The notes under the pieces: generated by a model
What the model was told of the DNA's origin: nothing
Databases searched by the model: none
Seen by the model: the letters and a program-made list of their open reading frames with translations, nothing else
Assembly (NCBI RefSeq): GCF_001937195.1
Contig: NZ_MSDO01000003.1
Coordinates: forward strand, 124,001 to 188,000
Direction of reading: 5' to 3'
Length of the DNA stretch: 64,000 nucleotides
Origin: Salinicola socius
Lineage (GTDB): Bacteria; Pseudomonadota; Gammaproteobacteria; Pseudomonadales; Halomonadaceae
In this document: positions 52,901 to 61,798 of the stretch, piece by piece
Layout: each line of letters begins with the position of its first letter
Position numbering within the stretch: position 1 is the stretch's first letter
Made by a program: the position numbers and the translations under genes

Positions 52901-55900
52901 CTAGTCGATTCCGCTTTCCCGCTCCCGCAGATCCAGCGTAAACGGATAATCACGGCTGATATGCGGCTCGGGAACTTCATGTACGCCCTGCCGATGACCG
53001 TGAGGCAGGAACCTGGCCAGACGCCGCGCTTCCGCCTCGTTGGCGTTGACCGGAAAGCTCTCGAAATTGCGCCCGGCCGGATGGGAGACGTGATAGGTAC
53101 AGCCGCCGATCGAACGCCGGTTCCAGGTATCGACGATATCGAACACCAGCGGCGCATGAACCGGAATTCGCGGATGCAGCGCCGACGGTGGCTGCCAGGC
53201 ACGATAGCGCACCCCGGCGACCGCTTCGCCATTACGATCCGTTGCCCTCAGCGGCACCCGCTGCCCGTTGCAGGTCACGACATAGCGATCGCCGCTCATG
53301 CCGCTGACCTTGACTTGCACTCGCTCCACCGACGAGTCCACATAGCGCGACGTACCACCGCCCGCGGCCTCCTCGCCGAGCACGTGCCAGGGCTCGATCG
53401 CCTGACGCAGCTCCAGCTCGAGCCCCTGATACTGAACCCGCCCCAATACCGGGCACCGAAACTCCAGAAATGGTGCGAACCACGTCAACGCAAAGGCCAT
53501 GCCGTCATTGTCGAGATCGACCAGAACCTCCTCGAGATCGCACCAAAGGTAGTGCGGAAGCATCCAGCGATCGTGCAAAGCCGTGCCCCAGCGCACCAGG
53601 CCACCATAACTCGGCCGATCCCAGAAATGCGCGACAAGCGCCCGGATCAACAGCCCCTGCATCAGGCTCATGCGCGGATGCGGCGGCATCTCGAACCCCC
53701 TCAGTTCGAGCAGGCCGAGCCGACCGGTATCGCTGTCGGGCGAATAGAGCTTGTCGATGCAGAATTCCGCACGGTGGGTATTGCCGGTGAGGTCGGTCAA
53801 CAGATGCCGGAAAAGGCGGTCCACCAGCCACGGTTGCGCGGTCTCCTCTCGGGACAGTTGCGCCAGCGCAATTTCGAGTTCGTGCAACGACTCGTGGCGC
53901 GCTTCGTCCACACGGGGCGCCTGGCTGGTCGGGCCGACGAACAGGCCCGAGAACAGATAGGAAAGCACCGGATGGCGTTGCCAGTAGCTGACCAGACTCC
54001 CCAGGAGTGCCGGACGTCGCAGGAACGGCGAGTCGGCCGGCGTGGCGCCACCCAGGGTAACGTGATTGCCGCCGCCAGTGCCGGTGTGACGGCCGTCGAG
54101 CATGAACTTCTCCGCCCCCAGGCGAGTCTGTCGGGCCTGCCCGTAGAGCGTCTCGGTCTGGGCTACCAACGCCGGCCAGCTCTCCGCCGGCATGATATTG
54201 ACCTCGATCACGCCGGGGTCCGGCGTGATCATGAAATGGTTGAGGCGTGGATCGGCAGGCGGCGGATAACCCTCGACGAACACCGGCATCTCGAGCGTCG
54301 CGGCGGTCTGCTCGATCGCCGCGATGAGTTCGAGATAGTGCTCGAGCCGCGTGACCGGTGGCACGAAAACGTAGAGCTGTCCGGCGCGTACTTCCAGGCA
54401 CAGGCTGGTGTTGATGGTGTCAGGCTGGTCGTTGACCACGCTGCCCTTGCCAGGCGACTCGTCGTCCGTCTGGGCGACGGTTGCGGGCAGGCGGCCACCG
54501 CTCAACGCGTTGTAGGGAAGGCTTTCGGCATTCTCGCGACGCGCGTCCGAGGGGCCCGCCTCGACGGCCTTGCGCACCGCCTGGTAGCGTCGCGTCACTC
54601 CGCCATGCGAGTCTTCGAGCGCCGCCGTCGGCGCCCACAGTGAATGCGGCTGGTCGACATCGCGAAATGCCGCCTGCGGCAGCGACGACAGCGGCAACCT
54701 CAAGCCCATGGGCGAATCGCCAGGGATCAGATAGAGATGTTCGCGTCTCAACGGCCATTCGCCGCTCTGCCAGCCATTCAGCCGTGGCGCGTATCGCAGC
54801 GGCAACGCATAGCCGATCACCTTGCCCAGACCTCGCTCCAGCAACTGTGCCAGGCGCCGGCGCTCCTCTTCATCGTCGAGATCGTACTGGCGCGGGTCGA
54901 CATCGACCGCCAGGGTCTGCTCGCGCCACAGATAGTAGAAAGCGTCCTCGTAGCCCGGCAGCAGATGATCCGCGTCGACGCCCAGATGTTCGGCCAATTT
55001 TTCGCCGAAGCGAAGCGCATCCTCGGCGGCATGGCCGGGGGCGGCACTCTCTTCGAAATTCTCGTCGGCCAACCAGCGTTCGTCATGCCATATCGCTTCA
55101 CCGTCCTTGCGCCAGTAACAGGCCAAGGCCCAGCGAGGCAGCGATTCGCCGGGATACCACTTGCCCTGACGATAATGCAGCAGGCCGCCCGGGGCGAAGG
55201 CGCGCCGCAACCGCTTGAGCAGCTCGCCGGACAGCTTGCGCTTGGTCGGGCCCTGGGCGGCAGTGTTCCATTCGTCCGCCTCCATGTCGTCGATCGACAC
55301 GAAGGTCGGCTCGCCACCCATGGTAAGACGGACATCGGCGCCACTCAGGCGGCGATCGACCTGCTCGCCGAGGCGCTCGATGGCTTGCCACTGGTCGTCG
55401 CTATAGGGTCGTGTGACACGCGGATCCTCGTGGATCCGCTCGACGCCCATTGAAAAATCGAACGTCACCTCGCACTCGTCGGAATAACCGACGATCGGCG
55501 AGGCGCTGGTCGGCTCCGGTGTTGCCGCCAGCGGAATGTGTCCTTCGCCTGCCAGCAGACCCGAGGTCGGATCGAGACCAATCCATCCGGCGCCGGGGAT
55601 GAATACCTCGGTCCAGGCATGAAGATCGGTAAAGTCGGTCTCGGTGCCGGAGGGCCCTTCCAGCGCCTTGACGTCGGCCGTCAACTGAATCAGATAGCCG
55701 GAGACGAAACGTGCCGCCAACCCCAGATGGCGAAGAATCTGCACCAGCAGCCAGGCCGAGTCCCGACACGAGCCCCGGGCTTTCTCCAACGTCTCCTCGC
55801 CGCTCTGTACCCCCGGCTCCATGCGCACCAGATAACTGATGTCCTGCTGCAGGCGTTGATTCAGCATCACCAGGAAATCGGCGATGCCGGACGACTCCCT

Positions 55901-56305
55901 GGGGACCTTTGCCAGCCAGGCCATCAAACGCTCGCCGCGTTCGCCGATCTCGAGATAAGGCGCCAGTTCCTTGCGCAGCGCCTCGGGATAGGCAAACGGA
56001 TAGTTCTCGGCGTAGCTCTCGACGAAGAAATCGAACGGGTTGATCACCGTCATCGGGGCGATCACCTCGACCGCCACGTCGAGCCGCGTTACCGGTTCGG
56101 GAAACACCACCCGCGCGATGAAGTTGCCGAAAGGGTCCTGCTGCCAACTGAGAAACTGCGGCTTGGCCGAGACGCTCAGCGAATAAGCTTCGATCGGGGT
56201 CCGGCAGTGCGGCGCCGGCCGCAGCCGAATCAGGTGCGGCGACAGATTGACGGGGCGATCGAAGATGTAGGACGTACGGTGAGACAGCGCAACGCGTAGG
56301 GTCAT
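52901..56305 (-). CDS. Transglutaminase - DUF2126 fusion protein
   Basis: A 1134-residue protein. Residues 1-80 are the transglutaminase N-domain. The core follows, with Cys180 in KARGSCRDSAWLLVQ, His229 in DLHAWTEVFIPG and Asp245 in GLDPTSG. From about residue 300 to the end is DUF2126 (RLTMGGEPTFVSIDDMEADEW, GGGNHVTLGGATPADSPFLRRP, RTLEL-type acidic patches). I recall DUF2126 being assigned to the COOH-NH2 (glutamine-synthetase-like) ligases, which would join ligase and peptidase on one chain. ATG 56305 is used; the frame to 56365 is unlike the family. Divergent from the ATP-grasp gene. Confidence 0.88.
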   Translation of the reverse strand: MTLRVALSHRTSYIFDRPVNLSPHLIRLRPAPHCRTPIEAYSLSVSAKPQFLSWQQDPFGNFIARVVFPEPVTRLDVAVEVIAPMTVINPFDFFVESYAENYPFAYPEALRKELAPYLEIGERGERLMAWLAKVPRESSGIADFLVMLNQRLQQDISYLVRMEPGVQSGEETLEKARGSCRDSAWLLVQILRHLGLAARFVSGYLIQLTADVKALEGPSGTETDFTDLHAWTEVFIPGAGWIGLDPTSGLLAGEGHIPLAATPEPTSASPIVGYSDECEVTFDFSMGVERIHEDPRVTRPYSDDQWQAIERLGEQVDRRLSGADVRLTMGGEPTFVSIDDMEADEWNTAAQGPTKRKLSGELLKRLRRAFAPGGLLHYRQGKWYPGESLPRWALACYWRKDGEAIWHDERWLADENFEESAAPGHAAEDALRFGEKLAEHLGVDADHLLPGYEDAFYYLWREQTLAVDVDPRQYDLDDEEERRRLAQLLERGLGKVIGYALPLRYAPRLNGWQSGEWPLRREHLYLIPGDSPMGLRLPLSSLPQAAFRDVDQPHSLWAPTAALEDSHGGVTRRYQAVRKAVEAGPSDARRENAESLPYNALSGGRLPATVAQTDDESPGKGSVVNDQPDTINTSLCLEVRAGQLYVFVPPVTRLEHYLELIAAIEQTAATLEMPVFVEGYPPPADPRLNHFMITPDPGVIEVNIMPAESWPALVAQTETLYGQARQTRLGAEKFMLDGRHTGTGGGNHVTLGGATPADSPFLRRPALLGSLVSYWQRHPVLSYLFSGLFVGPTSQAPRVDEARHESLHELEIALAQLSREETAQPWLVDRLFRHLLTDLTGNTHRAEFCIDKLYSPDSDTGRLGLLELRGFEMPPHPRMSLMQGLLIRALVAHFWDRPSYGGLVRWGTALHDRWMLPHYLWCDLEEVLVDLDNDGMAFALTWFAPFLEFRCPVLGRVQYQGLELELRQAIEPWHVLGEEAAGGGTSRYVDSSVERVQVKVSGMSGDRYVVTCNGQRVPLRATDRNGEAVAGVRYRAWQPPSALHPRIPVHAPLVFDIVDTWNRRSIGGCTYHVSHPAGRNFESFPVNANEAEARRLARFLPHGHRQGVHEVPEPHISRDYPFTLDLRERESGID

Positions 56306-56525
56306 GGCGATCTCTTGGCCGATTGGCGATCTTGTTCTGGGTTCTGGTGACACGGTACTGAACAAATTCAGGCTATCAGCGTAGCCGTTTAACGTGACAT
56401 CTACACAAGCCTCTCACTATGCTTGATAGCGCCTACAGAATCTTTATATACGGTTTTGCCACGACGGGCGACGCGACAACACCCAACAAATGCGTCTTCA
56501 AACCCGCACACAGGAGTCTTCTCCC
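56306..56525. promoter_or_regulatory. Divergent control region of the ATP-grasp/transglutaminase module
   Basis: 220 nt between two outward-facing genes of the module. Rightward, TTGATA (56423-56428) and TATATA (56445-56450) with 16-nt spacing make a fair sigma-70 promoter for the ATP-grasp gene. AGGAG precedes its ATG. I see no obvious operator. Confidence 0.45.
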
Positions 56526-57980
56526 ATGGGCAATGTGGATTGGAAGCAGTACCCGGGCCAGCGCTTCTACGACGAACTGCTCAATGCCAGCGGCATCCCC
56601 AGAGAGGCGGCCAAGCCGCTTTGCGACATTCTCTCGAGCTTCACGCCACAGGAACTCAACGAACGCAAGATCGCGGCGGAAGTCGCCATCCGGACCATGG
56701 GCATCACCTTCACCGTCTACTCCGAAGGCAGCACGATCGATCGAGCCTGGCCGTTCGATATCGTGCCGCGCATCATCCCGGCCAATGAGTGGCGTGCCGT
56801 CGAAGCCGGTCTCAAGCAGCGCGTCGATGCGCTGAACCTGTTCATCGACGACCTCTACCACGACCAAAAAGTGATCAAGGACGGTGTGTTTCCCGAGGAA
56901 GTGCTGGCGCAGTCGGTGAACTTTCGTCCGCAATGCATGGGCATCGATCCGCCCCACGGTGTATGGGCCCATATCTGCGGCTCCGATCTGGTCCGCGACG
57001 GCAACGGCACGATCTACGTGCTCGAAGACAACCTGCGTGTCCCCTCCGGCGTCTCCTACATGCTCGAGAACCGCAATGTCACCAAGCGAGTGCTGCCGGA
57101 GCTGTTTGCGACCGGTCGTATCCTGCCGCTGGATGACTACCCGGCTCAGCTCTACGACATGCTGGCCAGCATGTCTCCGCGCCCGGGTGACGAGCCGCAG
57201 ATCGTGGTGCTGACGCCCGGCATCTACAACTCCGCCTATTACGAACACGCCTATCTGGCGCAGCAGATGGGCGTGGAACTGGTGCAGGGTTCCGACCTGA
57301 TGGTGGACGACGACGATGTCGTGCACATGCACACCGTCGACGGCCTCAAGCGCGTGGACGTGATTTACCGCCGCGTCGACGACCTGTTTCTGGATCCGGA
57401 AGCGTTCATTCCCGACTCCCTGCTCGGCACGCCGGGACTGATGCGAGCCTGGCGTGCGGGCAAGGTCGCCCTGACCAATGCTCCAGGCGCCGGCGTCGCG
57501 GACGACAAGGTCGTCTACGCCTTCGTACCCAAGCTGATCGAGTACTATCTCGACCAGAAACCGCTGATCCCCAACGTCCCCAGCTATCTGTGCATGTTCG
57601 AAGACGATCGACGCTACGTGCTGGAGCATCTGCACGAGCTCGTGGTCAAGCCCGCCAACGAGTCCGGCGGCTACGGCATGCTGATCGGCCCCCGCGCCAC
57701 CGAGGAGGAGCGCCAGGAATTCGCCAGGCGCATCGAGGCGGACCCTCGCAACTACATGGCGCAACCGACACTCGCACTCTCCACCGCGCCGACGCTGTTC
57801 GATGGCACGCCGGAGCCGCGTCACGTCGATCTGCGCCCATTCATCCTGTCCGGCACCGAGACGCATGTCACCATGGGCGGTTTGACTCGGGTGGCACTGG
57901 TCAAGGATTCGCTGGTGGTCAATTCCTCTCAGGGTGGCGGAAGCAAAGACACCTGGATCGTCGAAACCGAGGGAGAGTGA
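56526..57980 (+). CDS. Circularly permuted ATP-grasp protein (COG2308), stand-alone
   Basis: A 484-residue ATP-grasp. The metal-binding LEDNLRVPSGVSYMLENR places Glu167, Asp168 and Asn169. The nucleotide loop VVKPANESGGYGMLIGP places Lys375. Further conserved parts are HGVWAHICGSDLVRDG and LALSTAPTL. It should activate a carboxylate as acyl-phosphate for amide bond formation, but the acceptor is unknown. ATG 56526 has AGGAG nine nt upstream. The Alpha-E gene starts 4 nt after its stop. Confidence 0.9.
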   Translation: MGNVDWKQYPGQRFYDELLNASGIPREAAKPLCDILSSFTPQELNERKIAAEVAIRTMGITFTVYSEGSTIDRAWPFDIVPRIIPANEWRAVEAGLKQRVDALNLFIDDLYHDQKVIKDGVFPEEVLAQSVNFRPQCMGIDPPHGVWAHICGSDLVRDGNGTIYVLEDNLRVPSGVSYMLENRNVTKRVLPELFATGRILPLDDYPAQLYDMLASMSPRPGDEPQIVVLTPGIYNSAYYEHAYLAQQMGVELVQGSDLMVDDDDVVHMHTVDGLKRVDVIYRRVDDLFLDPEAFIPDSLLGTPGLMRAWRAGKVALTNAPGAGVADDKVVYAFVPKLIEYYLDQKPLIPNVPSYLCMFEDDRRYVLEHLHELVVKPANESGGYGMLIGPRATEEERQEFARRIEADPRNYMAQPTLALSTAPTLFDGTPEPRHVDLRPFILSGTETHVTMGGLTRVALVKDSLVVNSSQGGGSKDTWIVETEGE

Positions 57981-57984
57981 GCGC

Positions 57985-58983
57985 ATGCTGTCACGAGTCG
58001 CCGAGAATCTGTACTGGCTGGCACGCTACGTCGAACGGGCCGAGGACACCGCTCGGCTGATCAGCGTCAACAGCAACCTGCTCCTCGACATGCCGGGGAA
58101 GGCGGCGCTGAGCTGGTCGACCCTGATCGACATAACCGGCAGCGGAGACGTGTTCGACACGCTGTTCGAAGAGCGCAACGAACGCAACGTGGTGGAGTTC
58201 CTGTGCCTGTCACGCGAGCATGACAGTTCGATCCTCTCCTCGCTGGCCAATGCGCGCGAAAACCTGCGCACGACTCGCGACGTTGTCCCGCGAGAGATCT
58301 GGGAAGAGATCAATCACTGCTATCTGGAGATCAGCGAGCTGACCCAGACCGGCATGAAGGCACGCAACCGGGACGAGTTCCTGAAGCGCGTGACACGCGC
58401 CTGCCAGACGTTGACCGGTTTGATCGAAGGCACGTTGAGTCATACCGAAGCGAGAACGTTCCTGACCCTGGGACGCCATCTCGAGCGCGCCGACATGACC
58501 ACCCGGATCATCGACGTGCGGTCCAACAACCTGTTGCCCCGCAACCCGGAAGAGTTGATTCCGTTCGAACACCTGCAGTGGATGAGCGTACTCAAGTCGC
58601 TGACGGCCTATCAGATGTATCGGCGGGCAGTCAGACTTCGCGTGCGCGGTCCCGACGTACTGCGCTTCCTGCTGCAGGATCGTGCCCTGCCCCGGTCCGT
58701 GCTGCGCAGCCTGGAAGAGGTCAGTTGGGAATTGCAGGCGCTACCCAACCATGATCGGCCGCTGGCGGTCGCTGCCCTGGTCCGCGCCGAGGTCGCCGAG
58801 GCCGATGTGCAATCGCTGGCGCGTGCACCGGACCAGCTACACCAATTGATCGATGAGTTTCAGATTGGCTTCAACAATCTCCACGAGGCGATCGCCAGCG
58901 CCTATTTCGCGGTCAGCGAACGGCCGGTGAAGGCGTCGCAGAGCCAGGAACAGACGACTTACGTCGATGATGAGGATGACTGA
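57985..58983 (+). CDS. Alpha-E domain protein (COG2307), stand-alone
   Basis: A 332-residue all-helical protein. The start MLSRVAENLYWLARYVERAEDTARLI and the middle FLTLGRHLERADMTTRIIDV carry the conserved Glu-Arg-x-Glu patterns that name the domain. The C-terminus is acidic (YVDDEDD). No catalytic role is known. It always travels with COG2308 ATP-grasp proteins and is likely their partner. ATG 57985 directly follows the ATP-grasp stop; an earlier start at 57934 would overlap it. Confidence 0.9.
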   Translation: MLSRVAENLYWLARYVERAEDTARLISVNSNLLLDMPGKAALSWSTLIDITGSGDVFDTLFEERNERNVVEFLCLSREHDSSILSSLANARENLRTTRDVVPREIWEEINHCYLEISELTQTGMKARNRDEFLKRVTRACQTLTGLIEGTLSHTEARTFLTLGRHLERADMTTRIIDVRSNNLLPRNPEELIPFEHLQWMSVLKSLTAYQMYRRAVRLRVRGPDVLRFLLQDRALPRSVLRSLEEVSWELQALPNHDRPLAVAALVRAEVAEADVQSLARAPDQLHQLIDEFQIGFNNLHEAIASAYFAVSERPVKASQSQEQTTYVDDEDD

Positions 58984-59009
58984 AAAGCACGGGCGAGAAG
59001 ACAGATGTT

Positions 59010-59046
59010 ATCGGTGGGGAACCGATGACCCGGTGACGCCACCGGG
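59010..59046. terminator. Twin hairpins between convergent Alpha-E and metallopeptidase genes
   Basis: ATCGGT/ACCGAT (59010-59026) and CCCGGTG/CACCGGG with a 4-nt loop (59029-59046). No T-run on either strand. Positioned where a bidirectional terminator is expected. Confidence 0.4.
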
Positions 59047-59081
59047 CCGATCGGGGCAGACGTCGATGTCTCGGGAACGAG

Positions 59082-60179
59082 CTACGGGGCAGGTGTGGGT
59101 GTGGGTGTAGGTGTAGTTGTGGTTGCAGTACTGCGCTGCACGACCCGATGAATGTAATCGAGTTTTTCACGGATGGCTGGCGTGATGACCACCGGCACCA
59201 TGTCCAGCAACCCCATCTCCCGATTCAGTTCGTTCAGCGCCAATCCAACCTGCTGGTAGGCCAGAATCATGGCGTCGATGGTGCCATCGTGCTCGGCCCG
59301 TGCCATGCCCAGTCCGATGGCAGTATCCAGCACCGCGACGATGTCCTGGTAGGCGGCAAAGGTCTCGGCAAAATCCTCCCACGGATGCATGGTCGCATAG
59401 GCGGATACATGGGACTGGGCCCAATCCGCCGCGGCCCCCTGCTCGTAATAGCGTTCCAGCGCCTCGGCGTAAGTCGGCGCTTCGGGATCGCCGAAAATGG
59501 CCCGGCTGGCATCCTCGTCATGCCCTCGTATCAACAGATCCCAATAGTAGTGGCCGATCTCATGGCGAAAATGGCCGATCAGGGTGCGATGCGACTCGTT
59601 CATATCGACGCGCAGCCGCTCGCGCTCTGCATCGTCGGTCTCCTTGAGGTTGATCGTGATCAACCCTTGCGCATGGCCGGTATAGACCTTCTCGTCGCTG
59701 CCGGTGGAGCGCCATAGCCCGGCATCCGGCAGGGCATCGGCCATGAACGCGAAACTCAGCGGCAGCACCGATTCGTCCTGCGGCGAAGGGTGCGGCAGGC
59801 CGATCAGATCCAGCGTGTAGAACAGTCGGCGCTTGGCAGCCTCCAGCGATGCCCAGCGTTCACGGTGGCCCTCGATCGAGAGATCGGGAATCACCGCATT
59901 GTGGCGACAACAGTCACACAAGCCGTCGTAAGCCGCGTGGTCTTCCGGTGTCTGCATGCGATTGCAGACGCTCTCGCTGGCATAGTTGAAGCACTTCACG
60001 AGCGCCGTTCCACAACCCGGGTTGGCGCAGCGATAGCCGACCTCGTTGTCCGGAATCATCGCCGCAATGGTATGACAGGCCGGACACCAGCCGACCTCAG
60101 CGTCGCAGATGATGCATTGCGTGTTGTCGAAGAAGAGCCGACTCGACGGATTACAGTGATGGCATTCGAAAGTACGCAT
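59082..60179 (-). CDS. Zinc-ribbon putative metallopeptidase (Peptidase_Mx type)
   Basis: A 365-residue protein. The N-terminus packs about a dozen cysteines in pairs (CHHC, CIICD, CPACH, CANPGC, CDCC), that is two or more zinc ribbons. A gluzincin motif HEIGH at 206-210 (GHFRHEIGHYYWD) follows, with acidic candidates downstream (WEDFAETFAAY). It matches the putative zinc-binding metallopeptidases that accompany COG2307/2308/transglutaminase clusters. The C-terminus is a Thr-Pro repeat tail (TTTTPTPTPTPAP). ATG 60179 follows GGGAG. Confidence 0.85.
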   Translation of the reverse strand: MRTFECHHCNPSSRLFFDNTQCIICDAEVGWCPACHTIAAMIPDNEVGYRCANPGCGTALVKCFNYASESVCNRMQTPEDHAAYDGLCDCCRHNAVIPDLSIEGHRERWASLEAAKRRLFYTLDLIGLPHPSPQDESVLPLSFAFMADALPDAGLWRSTGSDEKVYTGHAQGLITINLKETDDAERERLRVDMNESHRTLIGHFRHEIGHYYWDLLIRGHDEDASRAIFGDPEAPTYAEALERYYEQGAAADWAQSHVSAYATMHPWEDFAETFAAYQDIVAVLDTAIGLGMARAEHDGTIDAMILAYQQVGLALNELNREMGLLDMVPVVITPAIREKLDYIHRVVQRSTATTTTPTPTPTPAP

Positions 60180-60268
60180 GACCAATCTCCCTATCAGCTG
60201 TGGCGCAATACCGCCGACGGCGGCATTTTCCGGTGCCCAGACAAGCAGATTAGCAAATTACTCGGGAC

Positions 60269-60727
60269 TCATGACTCATCGCTCGAGAATGAGGCGCCAG
60301 GAATCCGCCCTGACGAATCGGCAAACTGCCGATTGTCGAATTCGAGCTTGGACAGCGCCTGATCCAGTGTCGCGACCCGCTCGACGATGGGTAGACCAGC
60401 GTCGACATCGCGCCCGGTGCGAGTCTCGATCAGCGACGCCAGCCGATGGTCACTCAGCTGGCCGTCATAGTGAACGCGATCGATCGAGGCATCATGCGAA
60501 CCCGGCAGGTAGATCGTGTTGTTGGAAAAATCCACCGCATAGGCAATAACGCCTGGCACGATGAATAGCAGCAGGCCCAGCCCATCGGCAATCGCCACGC
60601 CGGGGTCGATGCGCCCCTGCAACTGCCCCTTGCGCTCGGGATAGAAAAGGGTTCCGCAGCCGGTGAGTGATAGCACCATGCCGGCGACGATCGTGCCGGC
60701 CGTCAAGCGTTTGAGAAGAGGTTGCAT
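60269..60727 (-). CDS. Predicted lipoprotein, conserved hypothetical
   Basis: A 152-residue protein with signal peptide and lipobox (VAGMVLSLTGCGTLFYP, Cys24). It then has a hydrophobic segment DPGVAIADGLGLLLFIVPGVIAYAVDFSNNTIYLP (about residues 41-75), which could span or enter the membrane. The arrangement of a short lipid-anchored N-terminus, G-rich hydrophobic stretch and DFxNxTIYLP is seen in small YceK/YidQ-like lipoproteins. I do not recognise a function. A Ser/Asp-rich tail follows. Confidence 0.75.
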   Translation of the reverse strand: MQPLLKRLTAGTIVAGMVLSLTGCGTLFYPERKGQLQGRIDPGVAIADGLGLLLFIVPGVIAYAVDFSNNTIYLPGSHDASIDRVHYDGQLSDHRLASLIETRTGRDVDAGLPIVERVATLDQALSKLEFDNRQFADSSGRIPGASFSSDES

Positions 60728-60870
60728 CGCAGAAATCCCGGTGACAGAAAAGTTACGCGAAGTAACCTAATCCATCCGCTGGCGTCGCGTCCAGCAACGT
60801 CCAGCAAGCGAGTGCAGACACAGCGACGCCCACACCGTGAGCGTAGGCGTCGGATGATGGTTGATCGGCA

Positions 60871-61476
60871 TCAGACCAGCGAAGCGCCATACCCCCACAG
60901 CAGCACGGTGATGGCGAGCAAAGCCTCCAGTACCAGTACACCGATAGCCAGCGCCGCACTCGAGGCGCGCATGCCTTCATGCTGATCGATGCCCAGAAAC
61001 GATGGCAACCCCGCATAGACGAGATAGACCGTGTAACAGAGACCGGCAGTGCCGGCCAGCAGGCAAAGCCAGATAAGAGGGTAGAGTGCCACCACGCCGC
61101 TCAGAAACATCGGCGTCGCCATGTACCCCGCGAAGACGACGCAATGGCTCAGGTCCGGGCGTTCGGAATAACGCCGCGCCAGCCAATGGATCACGTTCCC
61201 CATCAGCCATACGGCGCCCAGAATCAGCGCGTAGAAAATGATCGCCAGCAGTACCGCCGTGGCTGGCGAGACGCTGACGGTTTTCGCCAATCCGTCCTCG
61301 GTGGTACCGAAATGCCAACCGACCACCGTAGTGCCAATGAAAGCGCAGATCACTGGAATCGCGGCCATCACCAGCACATGGGAACCGTAGAAATGCGATA
61401 CGGTCTCGTTCTCTCCGCGAATCTGCTGCCATTCGCGGTTGGGATTCGTGAGCAGGCCCCAGACGTGATGAATCAT
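60871..61476 (-). CDS. Yip1-family inner membrane protein
   Basis: A 201-residue polytopic protein that begins MIHHVWGLLTNPNREWQQIR, the recognisable start of bacterial Yip1-domain proteins, followed by five helices (VLVMAAIPVICAFIGTTVVG, VLLAIIFYALILGAVWLMGNVIH, LAIGVLVLEALLAITVLLW). Function unknown. ATG 61476 has a strong GGGAGGT; the frame to 61506 is an overrun. Confidence 0.85.
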   Translation of the reverse strand: MIHHVWGLLTNPNREWQQIRGENETVSHFYGSHVLVMAAIPVICAFIGTTVVGWHFGTTEDGLAKTVSVSPATAVLLAIIFYALILGAVWLMGNVIHWLARRYSERPDLSHCVVFAGYMATPMFLSGVVALYPLIWLCLLAGTAGLCYTVYLVYAGLPSFLGIDQHEGMRASSAALAIGVLVLEALLAITVLLWGYGASLV

Positions 61477-61798
61477 GACACACCTCCCTCCGGCGCGGGC
61501 CGCCAACGACGGATTTCCGATGGTGTCTGTTCCGTTCGCCTCCCGACGATGCCGGACGCGGCCCTGCTTTCACTATAGGTAAGATTGGGCCGGTGGAAAG
61601 GTCAATCGCAATAGCCGCCGCAAGCCGGTAATGTCCAGGAGTAAGCGCCAGATTGGCCGAGAGGTTTTTACCGGTCGCCCTTCCCCGTCCGCTATTCGAA
61701 TCTCTATACTGGCGACCCGATGAATGACTGCCGATCACGTCATATCGAGCATATGCCGCGTTCCGCTTGACGCTGATGAATACAGGAAAGAACACCCC
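61477..61798. promoter_or_regulatory. Divergent region between the Yip1-type gene and proS
   Basis: 322 nt without a gene. Rightward, TATACT at 61705-61710 is a good -10 for proS, with a weak -35, giving a leader of about 85 nt. Leftward, TATAGT (61577-61572 on the minus strand) is a possible -10 for the Yip1-type gene. I see no T-box or other leader structure. Confidence 0.4.

Noticed and set aside
52844-54643. 599-codon plus-strand open frame antisense to the transglutaminase-DUF2126 gene
   Set aside because: Arg/His/Gln-rich with no family resemblance; it mirrors codon bias of the true minus-strand gene, which has clear domains.
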